Below, in pieces: positions 33,487 to 42,169 of a stretch of 64,000 nucleotides of DNA; position 1 is the stretch's first letter, and each line of letters starts with the position of its first letter. The notes below the pieces were generated by a model. It worked only from the letters and a program-made list of their open reading frames with translations. It was not told the DNA's origin and ran no database searches. The translations under genes and the position numbers were made by a program. Source of the stretch: Ferruginibacter sp. (GTDB taxonomy: Bacteria; Bacteroidota; Bacteroidia; Chitinophagales; Chitinophagaceae); NCBI GenBank assembly GCA_016786725.1, contig JAEUVU010000002.1, forward strand, positions 1-64,000, in the 5' to 3' direction.

Positions 33487-34091
33487 GTGAGCCCGATTTT
33501 TACACAACAATAGAAAAGCCATCCACTGCAGAATTCAAAGACCGGGGCAGCAAATTCATTGCTTATGCTTTCCCTATCGAAACTGCAGAAGATTTTAAAA
33601 AGCAGCTTCAGATCCTTAAAAAAGAACACCCCAAAGCTGTGCATCATTGTTTTGCCTACCGCATTGGCACCGATGGAAATAATTTCCGTTCATCTGATGA
33701 TGGCGAACCATCCGGCACAGCGGGAAAACCAATACTGGGGCAGATTGACAGCAAAGACCTGGTAAATGTTGCAGTGATAGTGGTGCGTTACTGGGGTGGC
33801 ACTTTGCTGGGCGTGCCGGGTTTGATAAATGCCTATAAAGTTTCCACTGCAATGGCATTACAGGTTACACCCATTGTTCAAAAACAGGTAGAGCTTACAT
33901 ACAGTATCGAATTTGATTATACCCAGATGAACGATGTGATGATGATACTGAAACAATATAACTGCCGCGTTATTTCACAGGAAGCACAATTGTTTTGTAT
34001 GTTAAAAACCGGCATTCCTAAAAACCGGTTGCAGGAAGTATTGTACCGGTTAAATGACCTGCAAAATGTGTCTGTAAAAAAAAGCGGATAA
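33483..34091 (+). CDS. YigZ/IMPACT family protein (UPF0029)
   Basis: A 202-residue protein. FKDRGSKFIAYAFPI and HHCFAYRIGTDGNNFRSSDDG are the UPF0029 N-terminal signature; GEPSGTAGKPILGQI and VIVVRYWGGTLLGVPGLINAY follow, the core of the IMPACT fold. The last 60 residues are the second domain (DUF1949). Its bacterial function is not settled. The ATGA overlap with ribD shows translation coupling. Confidence 0.88.
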   Translation: MSEPDFYTTIEKPSTAEFKDRGSKFIAYAFPIETAEDFKKQLQILKKEHPKAVHHCFAYRIGTDGNNFRSSDDGEPSGTAGKPILGQIDSKDLVNVAVIVVRYWGGTLLGVPGLINAYKVSTAMALQVTPIVQKQVELTYSIEFDYTQMNDVMMILKQYNCRVISQEAQLFCMLKTGIPKNRLQEVLYRLNDLQNVSVKKSG

Positions 34092-34127
34092 TAAATGTGG
34101 ATTTTGTAATTTTCTAAAAACAATTTT

Positions 34128-34469
34128 ATGGCAACAGAAAAGAAGTATAAAACTTTCTGGAGTTTTTATCCTTACTACCTCACCGAGCATGGCGATACAA
34201 CAAACCGCACACTGCATTTTATAGGTACAGCGGGACTATTAATAATTCTGGTGGTGGCAATTGTTTTGCAAAAATGGTGGATGCTGGCATTGATACCGGT
34301 TTGTGGATACGGTTTTGCCTGGGTTGGACATTTTTTTATTGAGAAGAATAAACCAGCAACTTTTACCTATCCTCTGTATAGCCTGGGCAGTGATTTTGTG
34401 ATGTTCTGGCATATTTTAACGGGGCAGATCGGGAAGAAACTTGAAGAAGCTAAAAAAACAATCGGTTGA
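34128..34469 (+). CDS. DUF962/Mpo1-like membrane protein
   Basis: A 113-residue protein with two transmembrane helices (about 35-55 and 85-105). The family's key His-rich pattern is seen: YYLTEHGDTTNRTLHFIGTA and FAWVGHFFIEKNKPATF. Mpo1-like proteins (DUF962) can be iron-dependent dioxygenases of 2-hydroxy fatty acids in yeast; that activity is not shown for bacteria. It is next to the MmcQ-type gene, one base apart. Confidence 0.75.
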   Translation: MATEKKYKTFWSFYPYYLTEHGDTTNRTLHFIGTAGLLIILVVAIVLQKWWMLALIPVCGYGFAWVGHFFIEKNKPATFTYPLYSLGSDFVMFWHILTGQIGKKLEEAKKTIG

Positions 34470-34470
34470 A

Positions 34471-34806
34471 ATGAATATTGAAACCATCCGTGAATATATT
34501 TTGCAAAAGCCTTCTGTTACAGAAGATTTTCCATTTGGAGAAGATACCCTGGTGTTTAAAGTGAATGAAAAGATTTTTTTACTTGCAGCATTAGATGCAA
34601 CTCCTTTGCAGTTTAATGTAAAATGCGACCCTGATAAAGTGATTGAATTGAGAGAAGAATATCCCGAATCGGTGCTGCCGGGTTACCATATGAATAAAAA
34701 GCACTGGAATACAATTATTGTGGATGGCAGGTTATCTGCCAAACAATTAAAACAAATGATTGACGACTCCTATCAACTGGTAGCCCCCCAAAAGCGTGGA
34801 AAATAA
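34471..34806 (+). CDS. MmcQ/YjbR family protein
   Basis: A 111-residue protein starting at the ATG at 34471 (MNIETIREYILQKPSVTEDF), which removes ten residues that overlap the upstream gene. FPFGEDTLVFKVNEKIF and SVLPGYHMNKKHWNTI are the MmcQ signature (a CyaY-like fold). The family's role is unclear; a DNA-binding function is suggested by name only. A perfect palindromic terminator follows. Confidence 0.8.
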   Translation: MNIETIREYILQKPSVTEDFPFGEDTLVFKVNEKIFLLAALDATPLQFNVKCDPDKVIELREEYPESVLPGYHMNKKHWNTIIVDGRLSAKQLKQMIDDSYQLVAPQKRGK

Positions 34807-34838
34807 CATTGCCAAAGTTTTAAACTTTGGCAATGTTT
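34805..34838. terminator. Bidirectional palindromic terminator
   Basis: AACATTGCCAAAGTTT (34805-34820) pairs with its complement at 34822-34837. It lies between convergent genes and ends in T residues on the plus strand. Confidence 0.8.
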
Positions 34839-34850
34839 TATTGCCTGAAC

Positions 34851-35471
34851 TTATTTCTTTTCGTATTTCCAGTTCCTTCCTTTTCCTTCGGCTATCCATT
34901 CCAAAGCGGTTGCCATTCTTTTGTTTCTTGTTTCTTCTGTTTTTGCTTCGGTAATCCACCCCAGGTATTCTTTTTTGTGTGAGTAAGCAAAATTATCAAA
35001 CACCTGTTTAGCCTTTTTACTCTTAGCTAATGCTTTTGCAAAGTAATCAGGCACTGCTAGTTCCTTTTTTTCTTTTTCCGTAGGTTTTTTTGGCGCAAGT
35101 TTAATGCCTTTATCATTAAGCGCCATCGCTTCTTTTATCCAGCCTGTTATTTTTTTATCAGAGGGCATATCTTTTAAAGAAGTGATCTTGCCCAAATGCC
35201 CCATAGCTGTTTCTGATCTTGCATTTTCAACCAGTACCGGGTCTTTCATTAAAGCTGCTTTCCAAAAACCCATTACTGCATGCTGTTTAAAAGAAGCCAT
35301 ATGACAAAGCGGTGCATCTTTATAATCAAAAAAGGGCATTCCCCATTTTACCTTTTCCTCCACAGCCGGGCAGGCTTTGTGTACCAATTCACGGATGTGG
35401 TTTAAAATAGGTTTTGCAAAATCAGCCGACTTTGCAATGTATGCATCTATCTTTTTTTCTTTTGTAGCCAT
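34851..35471 (-). CDS. DUF1801/YdeI family protein
   Basis: A 206-residue protein starting at the ATG at 35471 (MATKEKKIDAYIAKSADFAK). The DUF1801 core VEEKVKWGMPFFDYKDAPLC is at about residues 37-56; the C-terminal half with KKAKQVFDNFAYSHKKEYLG is the YdeI/OmpD-associated region. The fold binds no known cofactor. The function is unknown. Confidence 0.8.
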   Translation of the reverse strand: MATKEKKIDAYIAKSADFAKPILNHIRELVHKACPAVEEKVKWGMPFFDYKDAPLCHMASFKQHAVMGFWKAALMKDPVLVENARSETAMGHLGKITSLKDMPSDKKITGWIKEAMALNDKGIKLAPKKPTEKEKKELAVPDYFAKALAKSKKAKQVFDNFAYSHKKEYLGWITEAKTEETRNKRMATALEWIAEGKGRNWKYEKK

Positions 35472-35488
35472 ATCAATGCACAGCAAAA

Positions 35489-35884
35489 TTAAAAGCTGTA
35501 TAAATACCATTTACCATCTTTCTTCTGCATTTTTAATGTTTCTTCTTTTGTTCCATCGGGCCCAAAAGTAATATTAACGCTGGCTTCCTCTCCTTCAATG
35601 GTGGGTTCGCCAACTACTTTTCCTGTTGAAAAATATTCTTTAAAGCTTGACTTGGTTTTATCATCTGCATCCGCTACTTCACATACTCTTCTGCTGTCCC
35701 CATCCGATGCAAGGGAAGCTTCGCATAGGTTTTTTAACTGGCTGTAATCCCCGCTTTTGGCAGCATCAAAGATCATATTGGCAACACCTTTTGGTGAAGT
35801 TTGATCTCCTGAGGCGGCAGACTTTCCCTTACATGCGGCAAATAAAAAAGCAAGGGCAAATACTGAATAAATGATTTTCTTCAT
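35489..35884 (-). CDS. Lipoprotein, DUF4878-like
   Basis: A 131-residue lipoprotein (lipobox FAAC, then KGKSAASGD). The mature part is a small NTF2-like domain, seen as VANMIFDAAKSGDYSQLKNL and ending EETLKMQKKDGKWYLYSF, which matches the DUF4878 pattern. It probably acts in the periplasm. It is on the same strand as the YdeI gene, 17 bases away. Confidence 0.75.
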   Translation of the reverse strand: MKKIIYSVFALAFLFAACKGKSAASGDQTSPKGVANMIFDAAKSGDYSQLKNLCEASLASDGDSRRVCEVADADDKTKSSFKEYFSTGKVVGEPTIEGEEASVNITFGPDGTKEETLKMQKKDGKWYLYSF

Positions 35885-36077
35885 AAAATTGTTTTTGTTT
35901 GGTGAGTAAAAGGTGTAAGTAAAATAGTGAAATAACTATTAACTTGTATATGGCTGTGGAAAAAATATGATTTTTCTTAAAACTATATAACAGTTACGGT
36001 AAATTGATGGTTTTGCAGGGGTGATATAAACTGTGTTGAAAAACAATTATTTTGCAGATAACTTACAAAGCAATGCT

Positions 36078-36707
36078 ATGAAAACATTTCAAAACTTTAG
36101 ATTAATCTATGGCGTTTTTTGGTTAGCGTTTTTTGCAGCGGTTATTAGTGTTTGTGGTTGCCAACCCGACTATGTTCCTACTCCGCCCGTTGCTCCCACA
36201 GCTTCATTTAGTTATACCAGTGCCAGGGTATTTCCGGTGCAGGTTAGCTTTATCAATACATCCACCAGTACTATTCCTGGTCCGTCTACCTTTATCTGGG
36301 ATTTTGGCGATGGCAGCACTTCAACCATTACCAACCCCGTGCATTTTTACCCGGTTGCTGGTACTTACATGGTAAGCCTGGTACAGATTTATTCAAACGC
36401 AACCAGGGATACGGTAATAAAAGCCTTACAGCTAAACCCAACCGGGCCAAGCGGCGTTTCTTCCAAACAGAACGGTACAGCCGCCACCGATTTTGCTTTC
36501 ACCATACCCTCCATATACTTAGTTAGTTTTACAAACACTTCAACCAATGCAACCAGTTATTTATGGGAATTTGGGGATGCAACCAGTTCAACATCGGCAG
36601 CCACAACTGTAACACATCAATACACCGGTACCGGCCCTTTCAATGTAAAAATGACTGCTACCGGCGGCGGCGGATCGGATACCTGCAGTGCACAGATTGT
36701 TTTTTAG
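36078..36707 (+). CDS. Lipoprotein with two PKD domains
   Basis: A 209-residue lipoprotein (start ATG at 36078; lipobox SVCGC). Two PKD folds follow: FIWDFGDGSTSTITNPVHFY and YLWEFGDATSSTSAATTVTH, each with the W-D/E-F-G-D signature. PKD domains are surface beta-sandwiches that mediate protein or sugar contacts. The Thr/Ser-rich sequence suits an exposed protein. It ends 4 bases inside the convergent DUF1543 gene. Confidence 0.78.
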   Translation: MKTFQNFRLIYGVFWLAFFAAVISVCGCQPDYVPTPPVAPTASFSYTSARVFPVQVSFINTSTSTIPGPSTFIWDFGDGSTSTITNPVHFYPVAGTYMVSLVQIYSNATRDTVIKALQLNPTGPSGVSSKQNGTAATDFAFTIPSIYLVSFTNTSTNATSYLWEFGDATSSTSAATTVTHQYTGTGPFNVKMTATGGGGSDTCSAQIVF

Positions 36708-37258
36708 GATAGTTCAAGGCTGCTGAGGGTAAGGTAACCAATGTGCAATTCGTCTTCTGCCGGTAAGCCGGTTTGCTTTTGAATATCCAGGCTGTATTTC
36801 CTTTTTAAATCTGCCGGTAAGATATCTGCTATTTCATAAACATCATCCACATCCACACCATATTTATCATCAATGTGTGAGGTGGCGCCTTTAAAACCTG
36901 TATGTAAATAAAAAGCTGTTTGCTTTGCTGCCTGTATAGCTGTTGTTTTTGAGCCGGATACCGAAAGTAATTTGTAATGATACTCTTCCAGGTCGTTTGG
37001 TTTGTAGCCGCCAAGATTTAAAAAGAAAAGTTTGTTCTGAGATTTTATTTCAGATTTCAAAACTACGTTAATGGCAAACCCCTCTACAGATGTTACTTCC
37101 CTCCAGGAATCAATGTGGATTTTTTCTCCATCGGGCCAGAACTGTTTTATCTGCGGTAAAAGATCAGCTAATGAATCTCCTATACCAAAAAAAGTATCAT
37201 GCTGCTCGGTATTTCTGCCGTTTGGTTTACAGCCGAGTATGAGCATGAAAAGTTTCAT
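36704..37258 (-). CDS. DUF1543 domain protein
   Basis: A 184-residue protein starting at the ATG at 37258 (MKLFMLILGCKPNGRNTEQH). The family pattern is LGCKPxGRxxEQHDxFFGIG with the later HIDSWREVTSVEGFAINVV. The role is unknown. The longer frame to 37282 overlaps nothing important but has no supporting motif. The Hbd-type gene upstream ends 5 bases before this ATG, so they are likely cotranscribed. Confidence 0.78.
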   Translation of the reverse strand: MKLFMLILGCKPNGRNTEQHDTFFGIGDSLADLLPQIKQFWPDGEKIHIDSWREVTSVEGFAINVVLKSEIKSQNKLFFLNLGGYKPNDLEEYHYKLLSVSGSKTTAIQAAKQTAFYLHTGFKGATSHIDDKYGVDVDDVYEIADILPADLKRKYSLDIQKQTGLPAEDELHIGYLTLSSLELS

Positions 37259-37262
37259 TACA

Positions 37263-38156
37263 TTATTTTTTAAAACTTTCACTTACGACCAGGTCTTTAC
37301 TGCCAGCTGCATAGGTGTAAAAACCTTCGCCGCTCTTCACACCCAGTTTACCAGCCAAAACCATATTTGCCAGCAAAGGGCATGGAGCATATTTAGGGTT
37401 ACCAAATCCATCCTGCAAAACTTTTAAAATGCTCAGGCAAACATCCAGGCCAATAAAATCGGCTAACTGCAAAGGCCCCATTGGGTGAGCCATGCCCAGT
37501 TTCATTACGGTATCAATTTCCTCCACACCGGCAACCCCTTCGTACAAACTGTAAATAGCTTCATTGATCATCGGCATCAAAATGCGGTTGGCAATAAAGC
37601 CGGGGTAATCATTTACAGCACAGGGAATTTTTCCAAGTTGTTTGCTGAGTTCAATAATCGTTTCTGTCACTTCTTTTTTGGTTGCATAGCCATTGATGAT
37701 CTCTACCAGTTTCATAACCGGTACGGGATTCATAAAGTGCATACCAATTACCAATCCCGGCCTTTTTGTAACCGCTGCAATTTTTGTTATAGAGATTGAA
37801 GAAGTGTTTGTTGCCAAAATACAGCCAGCCGGTGCATGCAGGTCCATCAGTTCAAAAATGGAAAGTTTCAGATCTACATTTTCTGTAGCGGCTTCCACAA
37901 CCAGTTGAGCATCTTTAACCCCCACAGCAATATCTGATGAGGTAACAATATTTGCCAGTGTTGATTTTTTCTGGTCGTCGGTAATGCTCCCTTTGGTAAT
38001 TTGCCTGTCGAGGTTTTTATTGATGGTAGCCATTGCTCTTTCAAGCTGTGTTGGGTTAACATCAATTAAACTTACTTTAAAACCGGCCTGGGCAAATACG
38101 TGGGCTATTCCATTGCCCATGGTTCCAGCGCCAATTACGCTAACATTTTGTATCAT
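37263..38156 (-). CDS. hbd: 3-hydroxybutyryl-CoA dehydrogenase
   Basis: A 297-residue dehydrogenase. The NAD site is VSVIGAGTMGNGIAHVFAQAGFKVSL; ATNTSSISITKIA and GMHFMNPVPVMKLVEII carry the catalytic His-Glu pair. The C-terminal domain (DYPGFIANRILMPMINEAIY, then GMAHPMGPLQLADFIGLDV) closes the active site. It oxidises 3-hydroxybutyryl-CoA to acetoacetyl-CoA. I start at the ATG at 38156; the longer GTG start is unlikely. The neighbouring glutaryl-CoA dehydrogenase makes crotonyl-CoA, so a shared catabolic role is likely, although the crotonase between them is missing. Confidence 0.9.
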   Translation of the reverse strand: MIQNVSVIGAGTMGNGIAHVFAQAGFKVSLIDVNPTQLERAMATINKNLDRQITKGSITDDQKKSTLANIVTSSDIAVGVKDAQLVVEAATENVDLKLSIFELMDLHAPAGCILATNTSSISITKIAAVTKRPGLVIGMHFMNPVPVMKLVEIINGYATKKEVTETIIELSKQLGKIPCAVNDYPGFIANRILMPMINEAIYSLYEGVAGVEEIDTVMKLGMAHPMGPLQLADFIGLDVCLSILKVLQDGFGNPKYAPCPLLANMVLAGKLGVKSGEGFYTYAAGSKDLVVSESFKK

Positions 38157-38163
38157 AGAATTA

Positions 38164-38205
38164 TTTTTTATTACACGAATTGAAAGCACGAATTACACGA
38201 ATTAA
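38164..38205. repeat. ATTACACGA-type repeat upstream of hbd
   Basis: TTACACGAATTGAAAGCACG followed by AATTACACGAATTAAG. A related tract lies upstream of the PaiB-like gene at 47196-47232, here with a 9-nt unit. Confidence 0.55.
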
Positions 38206-38325
38206 GAAATGCCCAATAAAGAACCGAAGTACAAGAGTGCGACGCCACCGCAGCTAAATAGAATTACAAAAGTTCGGTCCCCCCCCAAAAAAAAATAACA
38301 CATTCTTCGTTTCAATCTTCAGGTT

Positions 38326-38358
38326 CCCTCTCCCTGGGAGAGGGGTTGGGGTGAGGTC
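38326..38358. repeat. CCCTCTCC-hairpin dispersed repeat at the gcdH stop
   Basis: CCCTCTCCCTGGGAGAGGGG, then TTGGGGTGAGGTC. The stop codon TGA of gcdH (complement at 38357-38359) overlaps the end of the unit. Confidence 0.75.
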
Positions 38359-39541
38359 ACTTAAACGCATTCATCCCCGTAACATCCATCCCTGTTATCA
38401 GCAAATGAATATCATGCGTTCCTTCGTAAGTGATTACGCTTTCTAAATTCATCATGTGGCGCATTACCGGGTATTCGCCTGTAATGCCCATGCCCCCAAG
38501 CATTTGCCTGGCATCACGGCAAATATTGGTTGCCACTTCGCAGGCGTTACGTTTGGCCATGCTTACCTGTTGCGGTGTAACTTTTCCTTCATTCATCAAT
38601 ACACCCAGCCGCCAGTTTAACAACTGAGCCTTGGTAATTTCGGTAACCATTTCAGCAAGCTTTTTTTGCTGCAACTGAAAACCTCCGATGGGTTTACCAA
38701 ACTGGATCCTTTCTTTACTGTATTGCAAAGCCGTATCGTAGCAATCCATGGCAGCGCCGATAGCGCCCCAGGCAATACCGTAACGGGCTTTGGTGAGGCA
38801 ACCAAGCGGACCTTTCAGTCCTTTTACGTTTGGTAAAATATTTTCTTTCGGAACTTTTACATTATCAAAAACCAGCTCGCCGGTTGCGCTGGCACGCAGG
38901 CTCCATTTGCCATGCGTTGTGGGTGTGCTGAAACCCTCCATGCCACGTTCAACTATCAGGCCTTGTATCTCATCATTTTCATTGCGGGCCCAAACCACAG
39001 CAACCTGTGCAAAAGGCGCATTGCTGATCCACATTTTGGCGCCATTCAAAATCACATGGTCGCCGGCATCTTTTATGTTTGTAAGCATGCTGCTTGGGTC
39101 GCTGCCATGATTAGGCTCTGTTAATCCAAAACAACCCAGCCACTCGCCGCTGGCAAGCCTGGGCAAATATTTATTGCGCTGCTCCTCGTTACCGTATTGA
39201 TAGATCGGAAACATCACCAAACTGCCTTGTACACTGGCGGTTGAGCGTACACCGCTATCGCCACGTTCCAGCTCCTGCATCATTAAACCGTAGCTTATGT
39301 AATCCAATCCGCCGCCGCCATACTGCTCAGGAACAGTTGGACCAAAGCAACCGAGGTCGCCCAGTTGCTTTACAATTTGCTCAGGAAATTCTGCACGCTG
39401 TGCATAATCTTCTATAATGGGCGAAATTTCTTTCTTTACATAATTGCGAACGCTTTCACGAACCAGTTTGTGCTCATCTGTCAGCAATTCATCTACATTA
39501 AAATAATCAGGACTTTGAAAATTATCGGTTTTAGCAGCCAT
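38357..39541 (-). CDS. gcdH: Glutaryl-CoA dehydrogenase-like acyl-CoA dehydrogenase
   Basis: A 394-residue FAD flavoprotein of the acyl-CoA dehydrogenase family. The catalytic Glu is in VITYEGTHDIHLLITGMDVT, which matches the GcdH-specific TYEGTHDIH ending. The FAD motifs LGCFGLTEPNHGSDPSSM and KMWISNAPFAQVAVVWA are present, and RSTASVQGSLVMFPI carries the Arg that binds the glutaryl carboxylate. It converts glutaryl-CoA to crotonyl-CoA, the last step of lysine and tryptophan (kynurenine) breakdown. This ties it to the kynurenine cluster at 47-54 kb. Confidence 0.88.
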   Translation of the reverse strand: MAAKTDNFQSPDYFNVDELLTDEHKLVRESVRNYVKKEISPIIEDYAQRAEFPEQIVKQLGDLGCFGPTVPEQYGGGGLDYISYGLMMQELERGDSGVRSTASVQGSLVMFPIYQYGNEEQRNKYLPRLASGEWLGCFGLTEPNHGSDPSSMLTNIKDAGDHVILNGAKMWISNAPFAQVAVVWARNENDEIQGLIVERGMEGFSTPTTHGKWSLRASATGELVFDNVKVPKENILPNVKGLKGPLGCLTKARYGIAWGAIGAAMDCYDTALQYSKERIQFGKPIGGFQLQQKKLAEMVTEITKAQLLNWRLGVLMNEGKVTPQQVSMAKRNACEVATNICRDARQMLGGMGITGEYPVMRHMMNLESVITYEGTHDIHLLITGMDVTGMNAFK

Positions 39542-39550
39542 CGTTAAATC

Positions 39551-39586
39551 GGCCCCCTCTATCTCCCCCGGCGGGGGAGGAAATGG
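39551..39586. repeat. CCCCCTCTATCTCCCCC repeat
   Basis: A short hairpin-like unit, CTCCCCCGGCGGGGGAG, just upstream of gcdH. It resembles the thyA-type repeat only in part. Confidence 0.4.
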
Positions 39587-39778
39587 AGAAGATTGTTTTG
39601 AAGATTAAGTAATAATTTTTTGGGGACAAGCTGTTGTGCTACTATTTAACATCATTGTGTCACTCACTTGTACCGTATGCCTTTATTCAGCTTTAATTAC
39701 CGCCACTCAGGCGATAATCTGAACCGCAAATATAAATACACTCAATCAGATGGTAATTTTTTGTTTTTTTCGGACGGT

Positions 39779-39890
39779 TTTAAAACCCCGACAGCGGCTA
39801 TCAGCCCTGTCGGCGGTTATTTAAACTATCTGCCAAACCACCGACAAACCATCGACAGGGTTTTCAACCGCTGTCGGGTTTTTTGAACTT
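39779..39890. repeat. Long imperfect inverted repeat of the CCGACAGCGG / CCTGTCGGCGG family
   Basis: Left arm 39781-39823 (AAAACCCCGACAGCGGCTAT) and right arm 39836-39885 (ending CAACCGCTGTCGGGTTTTTT) are near complements. The right end has a T-run, so it could terminate. A single arm occurs at 8954-8990. The rest of the 422-base gap (39542-39963) contains no gene. Confidence 0.7.
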
Positions 39891-39963
39891 TTTTTAAAGA
39901 AAGTTGCAACGGATGCAACATGAATAAAATGCCCTTGTCTCTAACTTATAAAACACCACACTT

Positions 39964-40515
39964 TTGGAAATAGCCGTATTGCCACAACGGGATGAACTGA
40001 TAGAACGCTGCCTGCAAGGTGATACACTTGGCTATAAGGAATTATATGTGCGCTATTCAAAAGCTATGTATAATACCTGCCTGAGAATGTTGAATAATGT
40101 GGCCGAAGCGGAGGATGTGTTGCAGGAAAGTTTTATTGAAGCATTTAAAAACCTGGAAAGTTTTGAACATAGGACGAGTTTTGGCGGATGGCTTAAACAG
40201 ATCTGCATCAACCGGTCAATTAACCAGCTTAAAAAAAGAAAGGTTGATTGGGTGGATATAGAAAAAACCGCCATTCCTGATCTTGCTGATGAAAATGAAG
40301 TTGATGGAGCAGAAACAGCCCTGCAGGTAGAATCGGTAAAAAAAGCGATGATGAAATTGCCTGACGGATATAGAACAGTTTTGAATTTGTATTTAATGGA
40401 AGGATACGATCATGAGGAGATTGCAGAGATATTGAATGTGGCAGAATCAACCACACGTACGCAATACATACGGGCAAAACAAAAATTATTACAATTGTTA
40501 AAAGAAGGATCATGA
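39964..40515 (+). CDS. ECF-type RNA polymerase sigma factor
   Basis: A 183-residue sigma-70 family factor. Region 2 is at about 20-90 (LYVRYSKAMYNTCLRML, then EDVLQESFIEAFKNLESFEH), and region 4 at about 125-178 (LPDGYRTVLNLYLMEGYDHE, then EIAEILNVAESTTRTQYIRA). The start is a TTG at 39964, because a TAA precedes it in frame and no early ATG exists. The downstream gene overlaps by ATGA and has the layout of an anti-sigma factor. The trigger is unknown. Confidence 0.9.
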   Translation: MEIAVLPQRDELIERCLQGDTLGYKELYVRYSKAMYNTCLRMLNNVAEAEDVLQESFIEAFKNLESFEHRTSFGGWLKQICINRSINQLKKRKVDWVDIEKTAIPDLADENEVDGAETALQVESVKKAMMKLPDGYRTVLNLYLMEGYDHEEIAEILNVAESTTRTQYIRAKQKLLQLLKEGS

Positions 40516-41078
40516 GTAATAAACTGAAAAATTTTATCAGCGATAACCGCAAAGCTTTTGATGATGAACTGCCCTCGGATAAAGTTTGGGACGATATTGA
40601 AGCATCATTAAGCGGTAAGCAGAAAAAGAGATCAATCATTACGCCAGTTTATAAATGGAGTATGGCTGCTGCGGCAGTATTATTAATTGCAGTCAGTATT
40701 TATTTTATCACCAGTAAAAAGCAGGATGATAAACCTGAAGTTGTAAAAACGACAGAGCCGGATATTAATAATCTTGCACCGGATGCTGCGCCGGAAGTAA
40801 ATCATATTGTAAAGATGATTGACACAAAGCAGGAAGAATTGAAAGTACTTGCCAAAGATCAACCGGAATTGTACCGGCAATTTACCACAGCAATAGACCA
40901 ATTGGATAGTTCATATAATAACCTGAAAAGCCAGCTCAGCGCCACCCCTAATAAGGATATGCTGCTGGAAGCCATGATTCAAAACCTGCAGCTGCAGCTG
41001 AATGTATTGAATCAGCAATTAAACATCATTAATCAAATTAAAGAATCAAAAAAGTATAGCCATGAAAAAAATATTTAA
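40512..41078 (+). CDS. Putative anti-sigma factor-like membrane protein
   Basis: A 188-residue protein with one transmembrane helix (about residues 48-68, KWSMAAAAVLLIAVSIYFIT) and an N-terminal cytoplasmic part of about 45 residues, DELPSDKVWDDIEASL. The outer part contains a coiled coil (QLQLNVLNQQLNIINQIKES). It overlaps the sigma gene by 4 bases and its own end overlaps the next gene by 17. Position and layout suggest it restrains the sigma factor; no anti-sigma domain is recognised outright. Confidence 0.6.
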   Translation: MSNKLKNFISDNRKAFDDELPSDKVWDDIEASLSGKQKKRSIITPVYKWSMAAAAVLLIAVSIYFITSKKQDDKPEVVKTTEPDINNLAPDAAPEVNHIVKMIDTKQEELKVLAKDQPELYRQFTTAIDQLDSSYNNLKSQLSATPNKDMLLEAMIQNLQLQLNVLNQQLNIINQIKESKKYSHEKNI

Positions 41079-42090
41079 AAAAATTACAGGCATATTCCCT
41101 TTACTGTTGCTGTTACAGGCAAACCTGTTTGCCCAAAACGATAACGACAATGACAACGACAATAAGGACAGCAAAAAAAAGTATGAGTTTGTAAAAACAA
41201 AAGCAGTCAACAAATCATACAATGTTTCTTCATCCGATAAACTGAATATCCAGAACTCATTTGGTTCGGTAAAAGTAACCACCTGGGACAGGAATGAAAT
41301 AAAAGTGGACATTGACATTGAAGTTTCGGCCAATACCGAAGCCCTGGCGCAAAGATTAATCGACAGGATATCGGTTACTGAAGATAAAAACGGCAGTGAA
41401 ATATCTTTTAAAACGTCGATGAAGGATAATAATACCAACAGTTCAAGAGACGAAAAAAGTACGATGCATATCAACTACAGTATTTCTATGCCGGCCAATA
41501 ATGCCTTGACTGTAAAAAACGAATTTGGATCAACTACTATCCCTGATTTCAGGGGAGAAGTTGACCTGACCAGCAAGTTTGGTTCGTTAACTACCGGAAA
41601 CCTGGCAAGTATTAAAAATATAAATGTGGAGTTTGGGAAAGCTAATCTTACTAATATAAATAGTGCACCTGTTACCATTAAGTTTTCAAAAGCAGTTATT
41701 TCTAAATTATCGGGTGCCATTAAAATGAACCTGGAATTTTGCAACAGCGTACGCCTGAACCTTGACAATAGCCTGACCAGTCTTGATTTGAAAACTTCTT
41801 ATTCAACAGTGAACCTAAAGCCATCAGGCGGCCTCCAGGCTTCCTATAATATATCTACCAGCTTTGGTAGTTTTAAAAATACAAGCGATGTAAAGTTTAC
41901 CAGCGACGAAGATGAGGGTAGGGACCGTGGACCAAAATTTGATTTTGAATATACAGGTAAATCGGGCGGCGGCAGTGTGCCGGTTAAAGTAAAAAGCAGC
42001 TTTGGAAAGATCATTATTGGAGAAGCCTCAGAAGAAGATATGAAAAGCAAGGACAAGAACAAAACAAAAACAAAAACCAGAACATCGTAG
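41062..42090 (+). CDS. Secreted adhesin-head-like protein (DUF4097-type beta repeats)
   Basis: A 342-residue protein with signal peptide (MKKIFKKITGIFPLLLLLQA...FAQ). The mature part is rich in beta strands with repeated NSFGSVKVTTWDRNEIKVDI-like, FGSTTIPDF and SKFGSLTTGNLA motifs, the pattern of a right-handed beta-helix/DUF4097-type protein. It ends with a Lys/Thr-rich tail. It is in one operon with the sigma factor and the membrane protein. A terminator follows at 42109. Confidence 0.7.
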   Translation: MKKIFKKITGIFPLLLLLQANLFAQNDNDNDNDNKDSKKKYEFVKTKAVNKSYNVSSSDKLNIQNSFGSVKVTTWDRNEIKVDIDIEVSANTEALAQRLIDRISVTEDKNGSEISFKTSMKDNNTNSSRDEKSTMHINYSISMPANNALTVKNEFGSTTIPDFRGEVDLTSKFGSLTTGNLASIKNINVEFGKANLTNINSAPVTIKFSKAVISKLSGAIKMNLEFCNSVRLNLDNSLTSLDLKTSYSTVNLKPSGGLQASYNISTSFGSFKNTSDVKFTSDEDEGRDRGPKFDFEYTGKSGGGSVPVKVKSSFGKIIIGEASEEDMKSKDKNKTKTKTRTS

Positions 42091-42108
42091 TATAGCATAG
42101 CCATGAAT

Positions 42109-42138
42109 AAAAAATGCCTGTATTTACAGGCATTTTTT
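42109..42138 (+). terminator. Rho-independent terminator
   Basis: AAAAAATGCCTGT pairs with ACAGGCATTTTTT over a four-base loop, giving a T-run tail. Confidence 0.85.
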
Positions 42139-42169
42139 ATAGGGATTAGTATGTATCTTTCGGTCTAAA

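Noticed and set aside
36033..36077. Upstream extension of the PKD lipoprotein
   Set aside because: The GTG/TTG starts would put 15 residues before a clean lipoprotein signal peptide.
39668..39886. 72-residue frame in the gap before the sigma gene
   Set aside because: It runs through the inverted CCGACAGCGG repeat and shows no protein features.
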